Assembly: GCF_019443745.1 (NCBI RefSeq)
Contig: NZ_CP050948.1
Location: 1,426,001-1,490,000, forward strand
Source: Iamia sp. SCSIO 61187
GTDB taxonomy: Bacteria; Actinomycetota; Acidimicrobiia; Acidimicrobiales; Iamiaceae
Direction: 5' to 3'
DNA: 64,000 bases
A program made the position numbers and the translations under genes. Below are positions 42,974 to 51,652 of the stretch, piece by piece. The notes below the pieces were generated by a model. The model was not told the DNA's origin and did not search any database. It worked only from the letters and a program-made list of their open reading frames with translations. Numbering within the stretch: position 1 is the first letter of the stretch; each line of letters opens with the position of its first letter.

Positions 42974-43732
42974 ATGAGCCTCTCACTGCTGGTCGTCGAC
43001 GACCACGAGGGCGTGGCCAACGCCCTGGCCGAGCTGATGAACGCAGCCGGCTGCGATCCGGTGTTCCTCGCCGACTCGTCCAGCACGGCGGTGAACGTGG
43101 CCCGGAGGGAGCGGATCGACGTGGCGACGATCGACCTCGACCTCGGGGGGGAGGACGGCCTCGACCTCCTCGCCCTCCTGATCGACGAGCACCCGCACCT
43201 GCCCCTGCTCATCCTCAGCGCCACGTCCACCCCCGACGTGGTCGTCACCGCGTTGCGGGCCGGGGCCGCCGGCTACGTGCCCAAGACGGCGTCGTCGGAG
43301 GATCTCCTGGCGGCCGTCCGGGCGGCCGCGGAGGGGCACATGTGGCTCCCCGTCGAGCTCATCGGGCCCGTCGTGGAGCTGATGAAGGAGCCGGCGCCGC
43401 CGTCGGACTGGGAGATCCTCGTCGACACGTTGTCGGAGAGGGAGCGCCAGGTGTTGGGGCTCATGGTCGACGGCCTGAGCCGGAGCGAGATCGGCACGGC
43501 CCTGTCCATCTCGCTGAACACGGTCCGCACGCACGTCAAGAGCATCCTGGCCAAGCTGGGCGTCCACGCCAGCCTCGAGGCGGTGAGCCTCGCCCTGCGC
43601 GCCGGCATCCGTCCGGAGGGCCCCGGGCGCGGACGAGGAGGCGTCAGGCCTGGAGCGGGACCACCACGGTCAGCTGGGCCCCCCCGAGCGGGCTCTCCCG
43701 GAGCTCCAGGTGCCCGGAGTGCCCCTCGATGA
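42974..43732 (+). CDS. NarL/FixJ-family response regulator 2
   Basis: 252 residues. Receiver domain: LLVVDDHEGVANALAELM, phospho-acceptor Asp in ATIDLDLGGEDGLD, LLILSATST, GYVPKTASSEDLL with the conserved Lys. LuxR HTH: TLSERERQVLGLMVDGLSRSEIGTALSISLNTVRTHVKSIL. The last ~35 residues are a Gly/Pro/Arg-rich tail (GPGRGRGGVRPGAGPPRS) unlike the family and overlap the 3' end of the histidine kinase gene on the other strand by 89 bases, so the tail may be a read-through artefact of lost stop codons. Confidence 0.88.
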   Translation: MSLSLLVVDDHEGVANALAELMNAAGCDPVFLADSSSTAVNVARRERIDVATIDLDLGGEDGLDLLALLIDEHPHLPLLILSATSTPDVVVTALRAGAAGYVPKTASSEDLLAAVRAAAEGHMWLPVELIGPVVELMKEPAPPSDWEILVDTLSERERQVLGLMVDGLSRSEIGTALSISLNTVRTHVKSILAKLGVHASLEAVSLALRAGIRPEGPGRGRGGVRPGAGPPRSAGPPRAGSPGAPGARSAPR

Positions 43733-44243
43733 CCCGAGTGACGGTGGAGAGGCCCAGCGACGCCCGGCCGGCGACGGCCTCGCCGAAGCCGGGCCCCGAG
43801 TCGCCGACGGCGATCCGGATCGACCCGTCGCTGATGGCCAGACGGACCTCGACCTTGCCGTCGGGCGAGGCGGCGCGGGTGGCGTTCTCGACCAGGTTGT
43901 AGAGGCACCGGTGCCACTCGACCGGGTCGCCGTCGATCGATGCCGGCACCACCTCGAGCGAGATCTGGCCGGAGTAGGTCAGCTGCGACCGGTCGACGAC
44001 CTCCTGGACGACCCGGGCCAGGTCCACCTCGGAGACGACGGACCCGATGTCGAGCTGCCGCTCGCACACCTCGGCGATCAGCCGCACCTCGCGCTGGAGC
44101 TGGTCGAGGAGCCGCGTGGCGGAGGCGGCGACGGCATCGGTCGCCCGCAGCGTCCCGATCAAGGCCTGCATGATGGCGACGGACTGCAGGAGGTCGTGCG
44201 CGGACCGCCGAGCCTCGTCGCCGTGCCGCTCTCTCGGCGTCAT
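43644..44243 (-). CDS. Soluble sensor histidine kinase (no sensor domain)
   Basis: 199 residues: a short DHp-like helix with SAHDLLQSVAIMQAL (candidate phospho-His within HDLLQ at ~16), then a HATPase domain with N-box NLVENATRAASPDG, G1 DSGPGFGE and G2 SLGLSTVTRVI. No transmembrane or PAS segment, so input must come from a partner protein. Likely partner of the two NarL-type regulators beside it; last gene of the leftward operon that begins with the epimerase at 48536. GAGGAGGG is 10-13 bases upstream of ATG 44243. Confidence 0.82.
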   Translation of the reverse strand: MTPRERHGDEARRSAHDLLQSVAIMQALIGTLRATDAVAASATRLLDQLQREVRLIAEVCERQLDIGSVVSEVDLARVVQEVVDRSQLTYSGQISLEVVPASIDGDPVEWHRCLYNLVENATRAASPDGKVEVRLAISDGSIRIAVGDSGPGFGEAVAGRASLGLSTVTRVIEGHSGHLELRESPLGGAQLTVVVPLQA

Positions 44244-44332
44244 CTCCGGATCCCTCCTCTGGCTGCGGCCCCACGACCCTACGTCGCGGCGCGTCACGTC
44301 GTGCCGCGAGCGTGAGGGGGACCGCTCCCCCC

Positions 44333-46303
44333 TCAGCGGAGGGTCACACGCACGGCGTCCACGACGACGGCGGTCCCGTCGCCCGGCGCCGGGCGTATGC
44401 ACAGCTCGTCGACCGTCCCGTCCCCGGCGGTGAGCCACGGGATGTCCGCGCCCTGCGCCAGGACGGCGCCGTCGGTGGAGCTGACGGTGATGTCCGCGGT
44501 CCGGGTCGGCAGCTCGAGCCGGACCGAGATGACGAGGACGGCACCGGCAGCGACGGGGAGGCCCGTGACGCGACCCGCTGACGTCGACCAGCCGGCCAGG
44601 CCGAGACGGCTCAGGCGCACCGAGGCCACCGAGCCTCCGGTCCCCCGCACCGTGAGGAGCCGTGTGTCGGCCGTGCCGGGCGCGCCCGACGATCGCATCG
44701 AGGCCTCGACGGTGACGACCTCGGCGGGCAGCTCGGGGATCGGTCGGCACGCCGAGACGGGGTCGGGCCCACCGACGAGCTGGAGCGACCGGGACGGGAA
44801 GGAGGGGTCGTCGACGACCACCCCCACGGGGGGGTCGGCATCCTCGGGCGCCCACGAGGTCGGTCCCGGCCCCCCGACCGGGAGGCTGTCGAAGGTGTCG
44901 TCGACGAGGACCGTGACGGCGTCGGCGCCTGCCGGTGCCGGAGCCTCCGGGGCCGGCGCCACGCCATCGGCCCAGGTGGACCAGCGCGTCGCCCCCGCGC
45001 CGGAGGCGACGACCACCAGTCCGCCGCCGGGCACGACCTGGCGGGGCAGCAGCGGCCGGGCCATCGGCGCACCGTCGACGCCGCTCATCAGGCGGCGTCC
45101 CACCCCCGGGGCGAACAGCGGCTCGGCCAGCGGTGCCTGCTTCTCCACGAGCGCGGTCGGCGCCCCCTGGCCGCGCACGAACCAGGAGATCACCTCGTCC
45201 TCCGTCGGGGGGACGATGGCGAGGACGCGGGCGGCCGATCCGTCGACGAGGAGGCTGGGCTGGGTGAGGCCGTCGGCCCCGCGCGCCACGACGGCGACGG
45301 TGGGTGTCGGATCCGGCGCCTCGTCGGGCGGCACGACCGCCAGGAGCAGCGACGGGGCCTGGTCGCCGGCGGCTCCGGGGGCAGCGGTCGTGGAGACCAG
45401 GACGGCGAGGGGCCCGCCGTCGGGGGCGGAGGCGGCGTCGACCGGCCCGACGCCCATGACGCCGGCCATCTCCACCTCGGACCGCCGCCACTCCTCGCGG
45501 CCCCGGGCGACCACGATGGCGTTGGCCGACAGCCGCCGCCACGTCACGACCAGCTCGTCCCCGACGGCGAGCACGTCGTACCCGCCCACGTCGGTCGCCG
45601 CCCCCTCGACCGGGAGAGGTGTCCACCCGGCCCACCGGGGGGCACGCCCTGCGGTGCGGGCGACCTCGAGGCCCTTGCCGCGGGGGCGGACCAGCCATGC
45701 CGTCCCGTCGGTGGTCACCGCCAACCGGGCCAGCGGCTCGCCCTCGGTGGTCAGCTCGATCGGGTGGTCGGCGGCGGGCACCCACCTCCGGGCGGACGCG
45801 GACCAGCCGAACCGGTGCACCCGGAGGGCATGGCCGCGGTACGCCCGCCGCCCGGTGGATGCCACGACCAGGTCCTCTCCGTCCCACGCCACGTCGACCA
45901 GGGCGTAGGGCCTCTCGTCGACGAGGGTGCCCGTGTCGATCCACGGGCCGTCGGGCCCGGAGAGCCCCCAGATGCGGTGGACGCCGGAGACCGGGTCGGG
46001 GAGGACGGCCCACCAGGTGCCCGTCGCGAACCAGGTGCGATGGGTGCCTGCCTCCTCGGCCGGCAGCTCGAGGTCGGCCGGCCGGCCGGGTCCGTCGACC
46101 AGCGGCGGGTACGACGGCACGTCCGGTGGCCGATCGAGGGGGTCGGGCGCAGCGACGGGGAGCGCCCCGCCGCGGACCCGGCCGGGCGCCGCATCGGCGA
46201 GGGCGGCGCGCCCCGCCGATGCGGCCACGGCCAGGAGGACGGCGGCGACGCCCACCGTCCTGAGCCGCGAGCGGTCGAGCCAGATGGAGCGTCGGTCACT
46301 CAC
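44333..46303 (-). CDS. Secreted beta-propeller protein, paralogue 3
   Basis: 656 residues. Signal peptide VGVAAVLLAVAASAGRAALA, then a propeller whose first blades parallel those of paralogues 1 and 2: WFATGTWWAVLPDPVSGVHRIW, TLVDERPYALVDVAWDGEDLVVAS, VEKQAPLAEPLFAPGVGRRLMS against YEKxAPL..PPGVG. The last ~200 residues form a concanavalin-like beta-sandwich (LVDDTFDSLPVGGPGPTSWAPEDADPP...TADITVSSTDGAVLA), as seen in carbohydrate-binding domains. Its ATG overlaps the sugar transferase stop by 8 bases: a propeller made together with the priming step of the glycan. Confidence 0.75.
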   Translation of the reverse strand: MSDRRSIWLDRSRLRTVGVAAVLLAVAASAGRAALADAAPGRVRGGALPVAAPDPLDRPPDVPSYPPLVDGPGRPADLELPAEEAGTHRTWFATGTWWAVLPDPVSGVHRIWGLSGPDGPWIDTGTLVDERPYALVDVAWDGEDLVVASTGRRAYRGHALRVHRFGWSASARRWVPAADHPIELTTEGEPLARLAVTTDGTAWLVRPRGKGLEVARTAGRAPRWAGWTPLPVEGAATDVGGYDVLAVGDELVVTWRRLSANAIVVARGREEWRRSEVEMAGVMGVGPVDAASAPDGGPLAVLVSTTAAPGAAGDQAPSLLLAVVPPDEAPDPTPTVAVVARGADGLTQPSLLVDGSAARVLAIVPPTEDEVISWFVRGQGAPTALVEKQAPLAEPLFAPGVGRRLMSGVDGAPMARPLLPRQVVPGGGLVVVASGAGATRWSTWADGVAPAPEAPAPAGADAVTVLVDDTFDSLPVGGPGPTSWAPEDADPPVGVVVDDPSFPSRSLQLVGGPDPVSACRPIPELPAEVVTVEASMRSSGAPGTADTRLLTVRGTGGSVASVRLSRLGLAGWSTSAGRVTGLPVAAGAVLVISVRLELPTRTADITVSSTDGAVLAQGADIPWLTAGDGTVDELCIRPAPGDGTAVVVDAVRVTLR

Positions 46304-46904
46304 CGCCGCGCTGCACCACCGATCGCACGGTGGCCGCCAGGATCCAGAGGTCGACCGGCAGGCAGCAGTGGTCGATGTAGCGGACGTCGAGCCGCAGGCG
46401 CTCGTCGAAGCTCAGGCCGGTGCGTCCCTGCACCTGCCACAGCCCTGTCAGGCCGGGGCGGACCTCGAGGCGTCGGGTGTGCCACAACGAGTACGTCGCC
46501 GGCGCGAAGGATGTCGGCCGGGGTCCGACGAGCGACATGTGCCCGACGAGGACGTTGAGCAGCTGGGGCAGCTCGTCCAGGCTCGTGGCCCGGAGCACCC
46601 GTCCCACGCGGGTGATCCGGGGATCGTCGATGACCTTGAAGTCCGGCGCCGGCACGATGCTCAGGTGCTGGAGGGAGGCCTTGAGCTCCTCAGCGTTCTC
46701 GACCATGGTGCGGAACTTGAGCATGGGGAACCGGACGCCGTCCCGGCCGGTCCTCCGCTGCACGAAGAGGATCGGCCCGGGGGTGTCGATCGCGATGGCC
46801 AGAGCGATCAGCGCCATGAGGACGCCCGCGACCGGCAGGGCGACGATGCACACGACGAGGTCGACGCCCCGCTTCAGCATGCGGTAGCTCGTCCGGGGCC
46901 CCAC
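46296..46904 (-). CDS. Undecaprenyl-phosphate sugar phosphotransferase (WcaJ/ExoY type)
   Basis: 202 residues. Starts glycan assembly by transferring sugar-1-phosphate to undecaprenyl phosphate. N-terminal membrane helix VVCIVALPVAGVLMALIALAIAI, then the conserved catalytic part: FVQRRTGRDGVRFPMLKFRTMVENAEEL, TSLDELPQLLNVLVGHMSLVGPRP, LTGLWQVQGRTGLSFDERLRLDVRYI. Short form without the N-terminal five-helix region. GTG 46904 with GGGAGG 5 bases upstream. Confidence 0.92.
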   Translation of the reverse strand: MGPRTSYRMLKRGVDLVVCIVALPVAGVLMALIALAIAIDTPGPILFVQRRTGRDGVRFPMLKFRTMVENAEELKASLQHLSIVPAPDFKVIDDPRITRVGRVLRATSLDELPQLLNVLVGHMSLVGPRPTSFAPATYSLWHTRRLEVRPGLTGLWQVQGRTGLSFDERLRLDVRYIDHCCLPVDLWILAATVRSVVQRGGE

Positions 46905-46905
46905 G

Positions 46906-47586
46906 TCAGCCTCCCGCGAGGCGCGGGGCCTCGCCCATGGTGCCGTCGAGGTCAGCGGCCTCGGGCCCGGTGTCGGCGATGACCACGCCCCTCTCCGGCT
47001 CGACCGTCTCGTCCGATGGGTCGGCGAGCCGGGAGTAGAGCCCGTCGGAGGTGACCGCGTCCGTGGGGAACGACGCCCAGCGGACGTCGGTCGGGGGCAC
47101 GAGGGGGGCGAGGCGGGCCGCGAACCGGGCCGCGCCGGGTCGGTCGGTCTCGACGAGGAGCACGTACAGCACTTCACCCGCACGCCAGGCCCGGTCCGTC
47201 GTGCGCAGGTGCGACACGACCTCGAGGGCGGCGTCGTCGTCGCAGCGCACCGACGCCAGCGAGAGCGGGTGGCCGTGCCGGCGGCTGCGGTCCAGCTCGG
47301 CGACTAGCACGTGGTCGGGCCGTTCACCTCGGACCACGACCGAGATGTGGTCGACGACCAGACCGAGCAGGGCGGTGGCGGCCAAGATGCCGCCGAGGAT
47401 CAGGTAGACGGGGCGACTGGGGAGCATCCCGACGAAGCCCCGGGCCAGCAAGACCCCGGCGACCAGCAGGGACACGCAGCAGCCGAGGACGGTGCCGGGC
47501 CGCATGCGGGGCACGGCGCACAGCACGGCGTCGCCGCCGGACCACCGGCCGCGGCGGTCGTACCCGGACCAGGGAGACCTCCTCAT
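46906..47586 (-). CDS. Membrane protein with degenerate GGDEF-like domain
   Basis: 226 residues. Two transmembrane helices (TVLGCCVSLLVAGVLLARGFVGML and YLILGGILAATALLGLVV), then ~100 residues with diguanylate-cyclase rhythm (LVAELDRSRRHGHPLSLASVRCD, LRTTDRAWRAGEVLYVLLVETDRPGA, FPTDAVTSDGLYSRLAD), but the GGDEF signature is lost (AGEVL). So it cannot make c-di-GMP and may be a sensor or a scaffold. ATG 47586 overlaps the epimerase stop by 4 bases; placed between epimerase and sugar transferase it probably controls or assists them. Confidence 0.65.
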   Translation of the reverse strand: MRRSPWSGYDRRGRWSGGDAVLCAVPRMRPGTVLGCCVSLLVAGVLLARGFVGMLPSRPVYLILGGILAATALLGLVVDHISVVVRGERPDHVLVAELDRSRRHGHPLSLASVRCDDDAALEVVSHLRTTDRAWRAGEVLYVLLVETDRPGAARFAARLAPLVPPTDVRWASFPTDAVTSDGLYSRLADPSDETVEPERGVVIADTGPEAADLDGTMGEAPRLAGG

Positions 47587-48536
47587 GTGGTCGTCAGCTC
47601 CCGGCCGTAGACGCCGGCCGCCCAGGCCGCCATCGCCTCCAGCCCCACCCGCAGGGGGGTCGCGGGCTGGTAGCCGAGCACGGCTGCGGCCCTGCTGATG
47701 TCGGCGGCCGTGCTGCGGGCGTCACCCGCCACGGTGGGGGTGTGGTCGAGCGAGATCGGACCCACGATCTCCTGCACCAGGTCCACGGCGTCGGCCAGCG
47801 TGACCGGGTTGCCACCGCCGATGTTCAGCACGCCGTCCCAGTCGGCGAGCCCGGCTCGGTAGGTCGCCTCGACCGCGTCGTCGACGTAGGTGAAGTCGCG
47901 CGACGCCGACCCGTCTCCCCGGATGCCGAACGTCCCGCCCTCGAAGGCGGCCCGGAACAGCTTGTGGAACCCCATGTCGGGTCGCTGCCGCGGCCCGTAG
48001 ACCGTGAAGTAGCGGAGGCAGGTGACCGGCAGCTGCATCTCCCGGTGGTAGGCCAGGCAGAGGTGCTCGCCGGCCAGCTTCGACACGCCGTAGGGCGAGA
48101 TGGGCCGGGGCAGGGCCATCTCGTCGGTCGGCAGCATCAGGGCGTCGCCGTAGACCGACGAGCTCGAGGCGTACACGAGCCGTCGGATGTTCGATCCGAT
48201 GCACGCCGCCAGCAGGTCCTGCGTGGCCGCCACGTTGTGGCGGGTGTAGTCGGCGAAGTGCGGTCCCCACGACCGGGTCACCGAGGCCTGCCCGGCGAGG
48301 TGGTACACGACCTCGACGTCGTGGAGCACGGACCGGGGGACGGTGCGGGACAGGTCGGCGGCGACGAGCTGGAAGCGGGGATGGTCGACGAGGCCCTCGA
48401 GGTTCCTCGTCTTCAGCTGCGGGTCGTAGGACTCGGTCAGGCAGTCCACCCCCACCACCTCGTGTCCGTCCTCGAGGATCCGGCGACTCAACGTCGAACC
48501 GATGAAGCCAGCTGCTCCTGTCACCATCACGATCAC
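47583..48536 (-). CDS. NAD-dependent nucleotide-sugar epimerase/dehydratase
   Basis: 317 residues, extended SDR. Rossmann motif VTGAAGFIGSTL, YHLAGQASV, catalytic triad region ASSSSVYGD with SPYGVSKLAGE (YxxxK), CLRYFTVYGPRQRPDMG. Similar to UDP-glucuronate 4-epimerase and related enzymes that supply sugar precursors for surface glycans. Start GTG 48536 chosen because GGAGGT is 6 bases upstream; ATG 48554 lacks a site. First gene of the leftward operon; divergent to the rightward operon (240-base spacer). Confidence 0.88.
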   Translation of the reverse strand: MIVMVTGAAGFIGSTLSRRILEDGHEVVGVDCLTESYDPQLKTRNLEGLVDHPRFQLVAADLSRTVPRSVLHDVEVVYHLAGQASVTRSWGPHFADYTRHNVAATQDLLAACIGSNIRRLVYASSSSVYGDALMLPTDEMALPRPISPYGVSKLAGEHLCLAYHREMQLPVTCLRYFTVYGPRQRPDMGFHKLFRAAFEGGTFGIRGDGSASRDFTYVDDAVEATYRAGLADWDGVLNIGGGNPVTLADAVDLVQEIVGPISLDHTPTVAGDARSTAADISRAAAVLGYQPATPLRVGLEAMAAWAAGVYGRELTTT

Positions 48537-48775
48537 CGAGGGACCTCCATCCACGTCCGGTCGTCCGCACCCTGGTGCAGCCCAGGTGCGCCGACGACCG
48601 TCGGTGGGGTGATCTCGACTACCCCGTTCCTCTGGCCAGGGCCTGGTCAGGAGGTCCGCCCCCCGTCCGGCGCGCGTTCGCGGTAGGGGGTCTCACCCAC
48701 ACCGCGGTGCCCGGCGCAGGGGGCGCGGGCGAGCGTGGCCCTGTTCCGCCGAGGGACGAGGGAGGACGACGGGTC

Positions 48776-50071
48776 GTGACCGTCAAGGAGCATCAGGGAA
48801 CGAGCGTCGCCGAGGTCGCCCTCGACCGCGTCCTCGCCCGTCTCGAGGAGCGTGGGCTGGCGGCCGCCGTCCTGCGCGAGCCGAGCCGGGACGGGCGAGG
48901 GGTGCTCGAGGCCGACCTGCTCGTCGACCCCGGCCAACGAGACCGGGTCGAGACGGCGCTGGTGGACGCCGGCTTCCGTCGCCGGCCGGGGTGGGGCCGC
49001 GACCCCCACCGGTTCTTCGTCCGACCCCTCGTCACCGGACCGGACACCGACTGGCTGAAGCTCGACGTCGTCACCGACCTGTGCTTCGGGCGCCGGCACG
49101 AGTGGCCGACGCGACTCGGACCCGACTGCCTCCGGGATCGCCGCCCAGGCCCCCGGCCCCGACTGCAGCCGGCCGACGAGCTGGTGGCCCACCTCCTGCA
49201 CGCCCTGGTCGACCGGGGCGGCCTGCGCCCGCGCGACACCGTCGCCCTGGCGCAGCTCGCAGGCGAGGTGGACGGCGGAGGGCGGTTGGCGCTCGCCCTG
49301 GCGGAGCCGGGGATCGGCCCCGCGTCGTTCCCGGGCCTGGTCGCCGCCGCCCGGGACGGGCGGTGGGACCTGGTGCGGTCGGCGGCGCCCCGGCTGCGTC
49401 GGCGCCTGGTGCGCCGTCACCCGCTCCAGGGTGCCCGTCGGAGCCTCACCCACCACGTCCTGCGCCGCAGCGGTCGTGTCCTGCGCCCGCTGGCGGGGGC
49501 CGGTGCCGTCGTCGCCCTCGTCGGGCCCGACGGCACCGGCAAGTCGACCCTCGTCGCCGGGCTGCTCGACGACGTGGGCGTCCCCGCCCGGGCGCTCTAC
49601 GGGGGCACCTACCGGAGTGGGACGACCGCCTCGGCTCCGGGGATCGCCACGGCGCGGGTCCTGGCCCGCCTGGTCGCCACCCGTGCCGCGCTGGCGTGGC
49701 ACCGCCGCATGGGTCGGCTCGTCATCCTCGACCGCCACCCCGAGCAGGCGCGTCCCGTCCCGTCCGACGGCGTCGGCTGGCGGACCCGTGTCCGGAGGAC
49801 CGTGCTGGCATCGACGCTCCCGTGCCCCGACCTGCTCCTCATCCTCGACGCACCCGCCGACGTGCTCCACCGCCGCCGTCCCGAGCACGACGTGCGTCGC
49901 CTCGCCGGCGACCGCGCACGGAACCTCGCCCTCCAGATGGCGGCACCGACCCACGTCGTCGACGCCACCGCCTCCCCCGAGGCGGTGCGGGCCCGGGCCG
50001 TCGACCTGATCTGGCGTCACGCCATCCCGACCGGTACCGGCGCCCCGGTGCCGGCTGCGGGGCTCTCGTGA
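48776..50071 (+). CDS. Fused nucleotidyltransferase-like and thymidylate-kinase-like protein
   Basis: 431 residues. Residues 10-175 resemble the nucleotidyltransferase_5-type family (LEERGLAAAVLREP, EADLLVDPGQRDRVETAL, WLKLDVVTDLCFG), residues 240-431 a P-loop kinase with Walker A GPDGTGKST (250-258), RLVILDRHPEQA and a LLLILDAPADVLHRRRPE Walker B-like strand. Similar fusions occur in actinobacterial exopolysaccharide clusters. Substrate is unknown; a nucleotide or sugar-phosphate is likely. GTG 48776 follows GGAGGA by 9 bases. First gene of the rightward operon; a second kinase of the same kind sits at 55433. Confidence 0.75.
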   Translation: MTVKEHQGTSVAEVALDRVLARLEERGLAAAVLREPSRDGRGVLEADLLVDPGQRDRVETALVDAGFRRRPGWGRDPHRFFVRPLVTGPDTDWLKLDVVTDLCFGRRHEWPTRLGPDCLRDRRPGPRPRLQPADELVAHLLHALVDRGGLRPRDTVALAQLAGEVDGGGRLALALAEPGIGPASFPGLVAAARDGRWDLVRSAAPRLRRRLVRRHPLQGARRSLTHHVLRRSGRVLRPLAGAGAVVALVGPDGTGKSTLVAGLLDDVGVPARALYGGTYRSGTTASAPGIATARVLARLVATRAALAWHRRMGRLVILDRHPEQARPVPSDGVGWRTRVRRTVLASTLPCPDLLLILDAPADVLHRRRPEHDVRRLAGDRARNLALQMAAPTHVVDATASPEAVRARAVDLIWRHAIPTGTGAPVPAAGLS

Positions 50072-51651
50072 GCGCGACCCCCGCAGCCGTCGACGAGCCC
50101 GCCGCGCCGAGGGACGAACGACCTGGGCACGGGGCCGTCGAGGGCCAGATCCGCGGGTCGAGCCTCCTCCTCGTCGGTCGGCTCGCCTCGATGGCGGCCA
50201 ACATGGCGATCCAGGTCCTGGTGGTCCGGGCCCTGGCCCGCTCCGACTACGGCCTCTTCGCCTACGCCATGTCGGTGGTCACGGTCCTGGCCACCATCGT
50301 GACCTTCGGGCTGGACCGCGGCCTCGCTCGCTTCATCGTCGTGTTCGAGGAGGAGCGCGACTACCCGCGGCTCTGGGGCACCATCGTCATGCAGGTCACG
50401 ACGATCCTCGGGTTGGGGGCGGCGGCGGCCGTGGTGGCGATCGGCTTCCAGGGCTGGGTCGGCGAGACCGTTGTCGCCGACCCCCGCCTCGCCCAGCTGC
50501 TGGCCGTGATGGTGCTCCTCGCCCCGCTGCAGGCCCTGGACAGTGCGGCCGCGTCGCTGTTCGCCGCCTTCGGTCGGTCGAAGGCCATCTTCTTCCGCCG
50601 CTACGTCCTCACGCCCGTCCTCCGCCTCGGCGTGGCCGGCCTGGTCCTCCTGACCGGGGGCGGAGTCGTCGCCCTCGGAGCCGGCTACGTGCTCGTGGGC
50701 CTCGTCGGCGTCGCCGTCTACGGCTCGCTGCTGGTCCGGGCCTTCCGCGACCGCGGCCTGCTCGACGATCGTCGGGCGCGATCCCGCGAGGGGATCCGGC
50801 TCCCGCTGCGGGAGATCGGGGCGTTCACCGTGCCCCTGCTCCTCAGCGACGCCATGTTCGTCGTCCTCAACACGTCGGACGTGGCCATCCTGGGACGGAC
50901 GCACGGCGCCGATGCGGTCGCCGCCTACCGGTCCGTCCTGCCGCTCGCCCACCTGAACCAGGTGGTGATGAACAGCTTCGCCCTGCTGGCGGGTCCGTTG
51001 ATGGCTCGGATGTGGGCGCGGCGCGACCGCACGGGCCTGGCCACCGCCTACTGGCGCACGGCGGCGTGGGTGGCGGTGCTGACCTTCCCCATCGCCGCCA
51101 TCACCGTCGGGCTGGCCGATCCGGTGGTGGCCCTGCTCTTCGGAGCGCGCTACGACGGATCGGGCACCTACCTGGCCATCCTCGCCGCCGCGTTCTACGC
51201 CAACGCCGCCCTCGGCTTCAACGGCGTGACGGTGAAGATGGTCGGCCGAGTGTGGCTGATCGCGGGCACCGCCGGCGCCGCCCTCGTCATCAACCTGGTG
51301 CTGAACGCGCTCCTGATCCCGGCGCACGGCGCCCTGGGTGCGACCTGGGGCACGGCCGGTTCGGTCGTGGCCTACAACCTGCTCAAGCACCTGGCCCTGC
51401 GCCGCGCCACCGGGGTCGAGCTCCTGCCGGAGCGGTACGCCAGCGTCTACCTGACCATCGGCATCGCTTCGACCGCCATCGTCGCCAGCGCCGTCGTCGA
51501 CCTGCCGCTCCCGGTGGCCCTGGTCGTCGTCGCCGCCAGCTCCGGCGCCGTCCTGTGGGTGGGCCGGCGCGAGCTCGCCGTCGACGCCATGTTCCCCGAG
51601 CTGCTCCGCATCCCGCTGCTGGGGCGGTTCGTCGCCCCGGGGAGGCGGTGA
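50068..51651 (+). CDS. Wzx-type polysaccharide flippase
   Basis: 527 residues. MOP-superfamily exporter with ~12-14 transmembrane helices; moves lipid-linked glycan units across the membrane. N-terminal GSSLLLVGRLASMAANMAIQVLVVRALARSDYGLFAYAM matches the Polysacc_synt family, with conserved LDRGLARFIVVFEEERDY. Begins at GTG 50068 overlapping the preceding stop by 4 bases. A charged N-terminal 25 residues precede the first helix. Confidence 0.88.
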   Translation: MSATPAAVDEPAAPRDERPGHGAVEGQIRGSSLLLVGRLASMAANMAIQVLVVRALARSDYGLFAYAMSVVTVLATIVTFGLDRGLARFIVVFEEERDYPRLWGTIVMQVTTILGLGAAAAVVAIGFQGWVGETVVADPRLAQLLAVMVLLAPLQALDSAAASLFAAFGRSKAIFFRRYVLTPVLRLGVAGLVLLTGGGVVALGAGYVLVGLVGVAVYGSLLVRAFRDRGLLDDRRARSREGIRLPLREIGAFTVPLLLSDAMFVVLNTSDVAILGRTHGADAVAAYRSVLPLAHLNQVVMNSFALLAGPLMARMWARRDRTGLATAYWRTAAWVAVLTFPIAAITVGLADPVVALLFGARYDGSGTYLAILAAAFYANAALGFNGVTVKMVGRVWLIAGTAGAALVINLVLNALLIPAHGALGATWGTAGSVVAYNLLKHLALRRATGVELLPERYASVYLTIGIASTAIVASAVVDLPLPVALVVVAASSGAVLWVGRRELAVDAMFPELLRIPLLGRFVAPGRR

Positions 51652-51652
51652 G

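Noticed and set aside
44284-44334. Intrinsic terminator after the third propeller gene
   Set aside because: GC hairpins are present, including GAGGGGG/CCCCCTC over the stop codon, but no T-run follows and the kinase gene continues in the same direction.
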